DNA of 64,000 nucleotides from Nitratireductor luteus. Its GTDB lineage: Bacteria > Pseudomonadota > Alphaproteobacteria > Rhizobiales > Rhizobiaceae. Below, piece after piece: positions 63,970 to 64,000 of the stretch; positions within the stretch are counted from its first letter, which is position 1, and the number at the start of each line of letters is the position of its first letter. The position numbers and the translations under genes are program-made. The notes under the pieces were generated by a model. That model had not been told where the DNA came from, made no database searches, and saw only the letters and a program-made list of their open reading frames with translations. The stretch is from NCBI RefSeq assembly GCF_026162365.1, contig NZ_JAOANW010000006.1:1-64000 (forward strand). The letters run 5' to 3'.

Positions 63970-64000
63970 ATGAACTTTCGGACAATCTTTTCCGCGGCGA
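63970..64000 (+). CDS. Start of a gene cut by the window edge
   Basis: An ATG at 63970 is preceded by AGGGAG at good spacing (CAGGGAGAACAATC) and opens MNFRTIFSAA, which looks like the beginning of a signal peptide. Only 31 bases are present, so nothing more can be said about its product. It is divergent from plsC. Confidence 0.5.
   Translation, partial: MNFRTIFSAA

Overview
The window looks like a chromosomal or megaplasmid segment of a GC-rich alphaproteobacterium, most likely a member of the Hyphomicrobiales (Phyllobacteriaceae/Rhizobiaceae-like). The reasons are the aerobic (late-cobalt-insertion) cobalamin genes cobF/G/K/N/W, the heterotetrameric sarcosine oxidase operon, tripartite TctABC transporters and a rhizobial-style intergenic palindrome. 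The family-level placement is inference from gene content, not from a marker gene.

Region 1 (about 1-2250) is debris: an IS110-family element (transposase 244-1281) followed by the decayed C-terminus of a cation P-type ATPase. Region 2 (2257-23319) is a near-complete glycine betaine catabolic island. BCCT uptake (21664-23319) feeds Rieske-type glycine betaine demethylation (GbcAB), then dimethylglycine dehydrogenase with its ETF pair, then sarcosine oxidase SoxBDAG, then GlyA (glycine to serine) and SdaA (serine to pyruvate). PurU releases formate from formyl-THF to recycle the folate that carries the methyl carbons. One LysR and two paralogous GlxA/AraC-type regulators sit among these genes. 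The island is followed by another broken gene, the C-terminus of a flavin oxidoreductase (23780-24134).

Region 3 (24292-30369) is a co-directional set: LysR regulator, TctC-TctB-TctA transporter and a fused sugar-isomerase/HPPD-like protein of the 3-dehydroshikimate dehydratase type, which suggests uptake and catabolism of a shikimate/quinate-like acid. Region 4 (30493-39778) is a less familiar catabolic module: N-formylglutamate amidohydrolase-like protein, a complete branched-chain-type ABC transporter (LivG/F/H/M plus a distant periplasmic receptor), two isochorismatase-fold hydrolases, a glutamine-synthetase-like ligase and an RpiR regulator. Its two divergent promoter regions (31293-31375 and 37741-37821) carry the same motifs at the same spacings, so the whole block is probably one regulon with an unknown substrate.

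Region 5 (39892-61023) is a large cobalamin locus. Leftward genes are DUF1636-cobW-cobN-G-H-I-J and cobL-E-M-A-B-S-T-F, with cobK inverted between cobJ and cobL. Rightward genes are cbtB-cbtA-cobU-cobO and cobC-phosphatase, with cobD leftward between cobO and cobC. Two cobalamin riboswitches lie back to back at 55920-56372 and control the two arms. Cobyric acid synthase, the small cobaltochelatase subunits and BluB are not in the window. Region 6 (61098-63761) is a leftward phospholipid operon: plsC, cdsA, a small unrecognised membrane protein and a divergent CDP-alcohol phosphatidyltransferase. A truncated gene starts at 63970.
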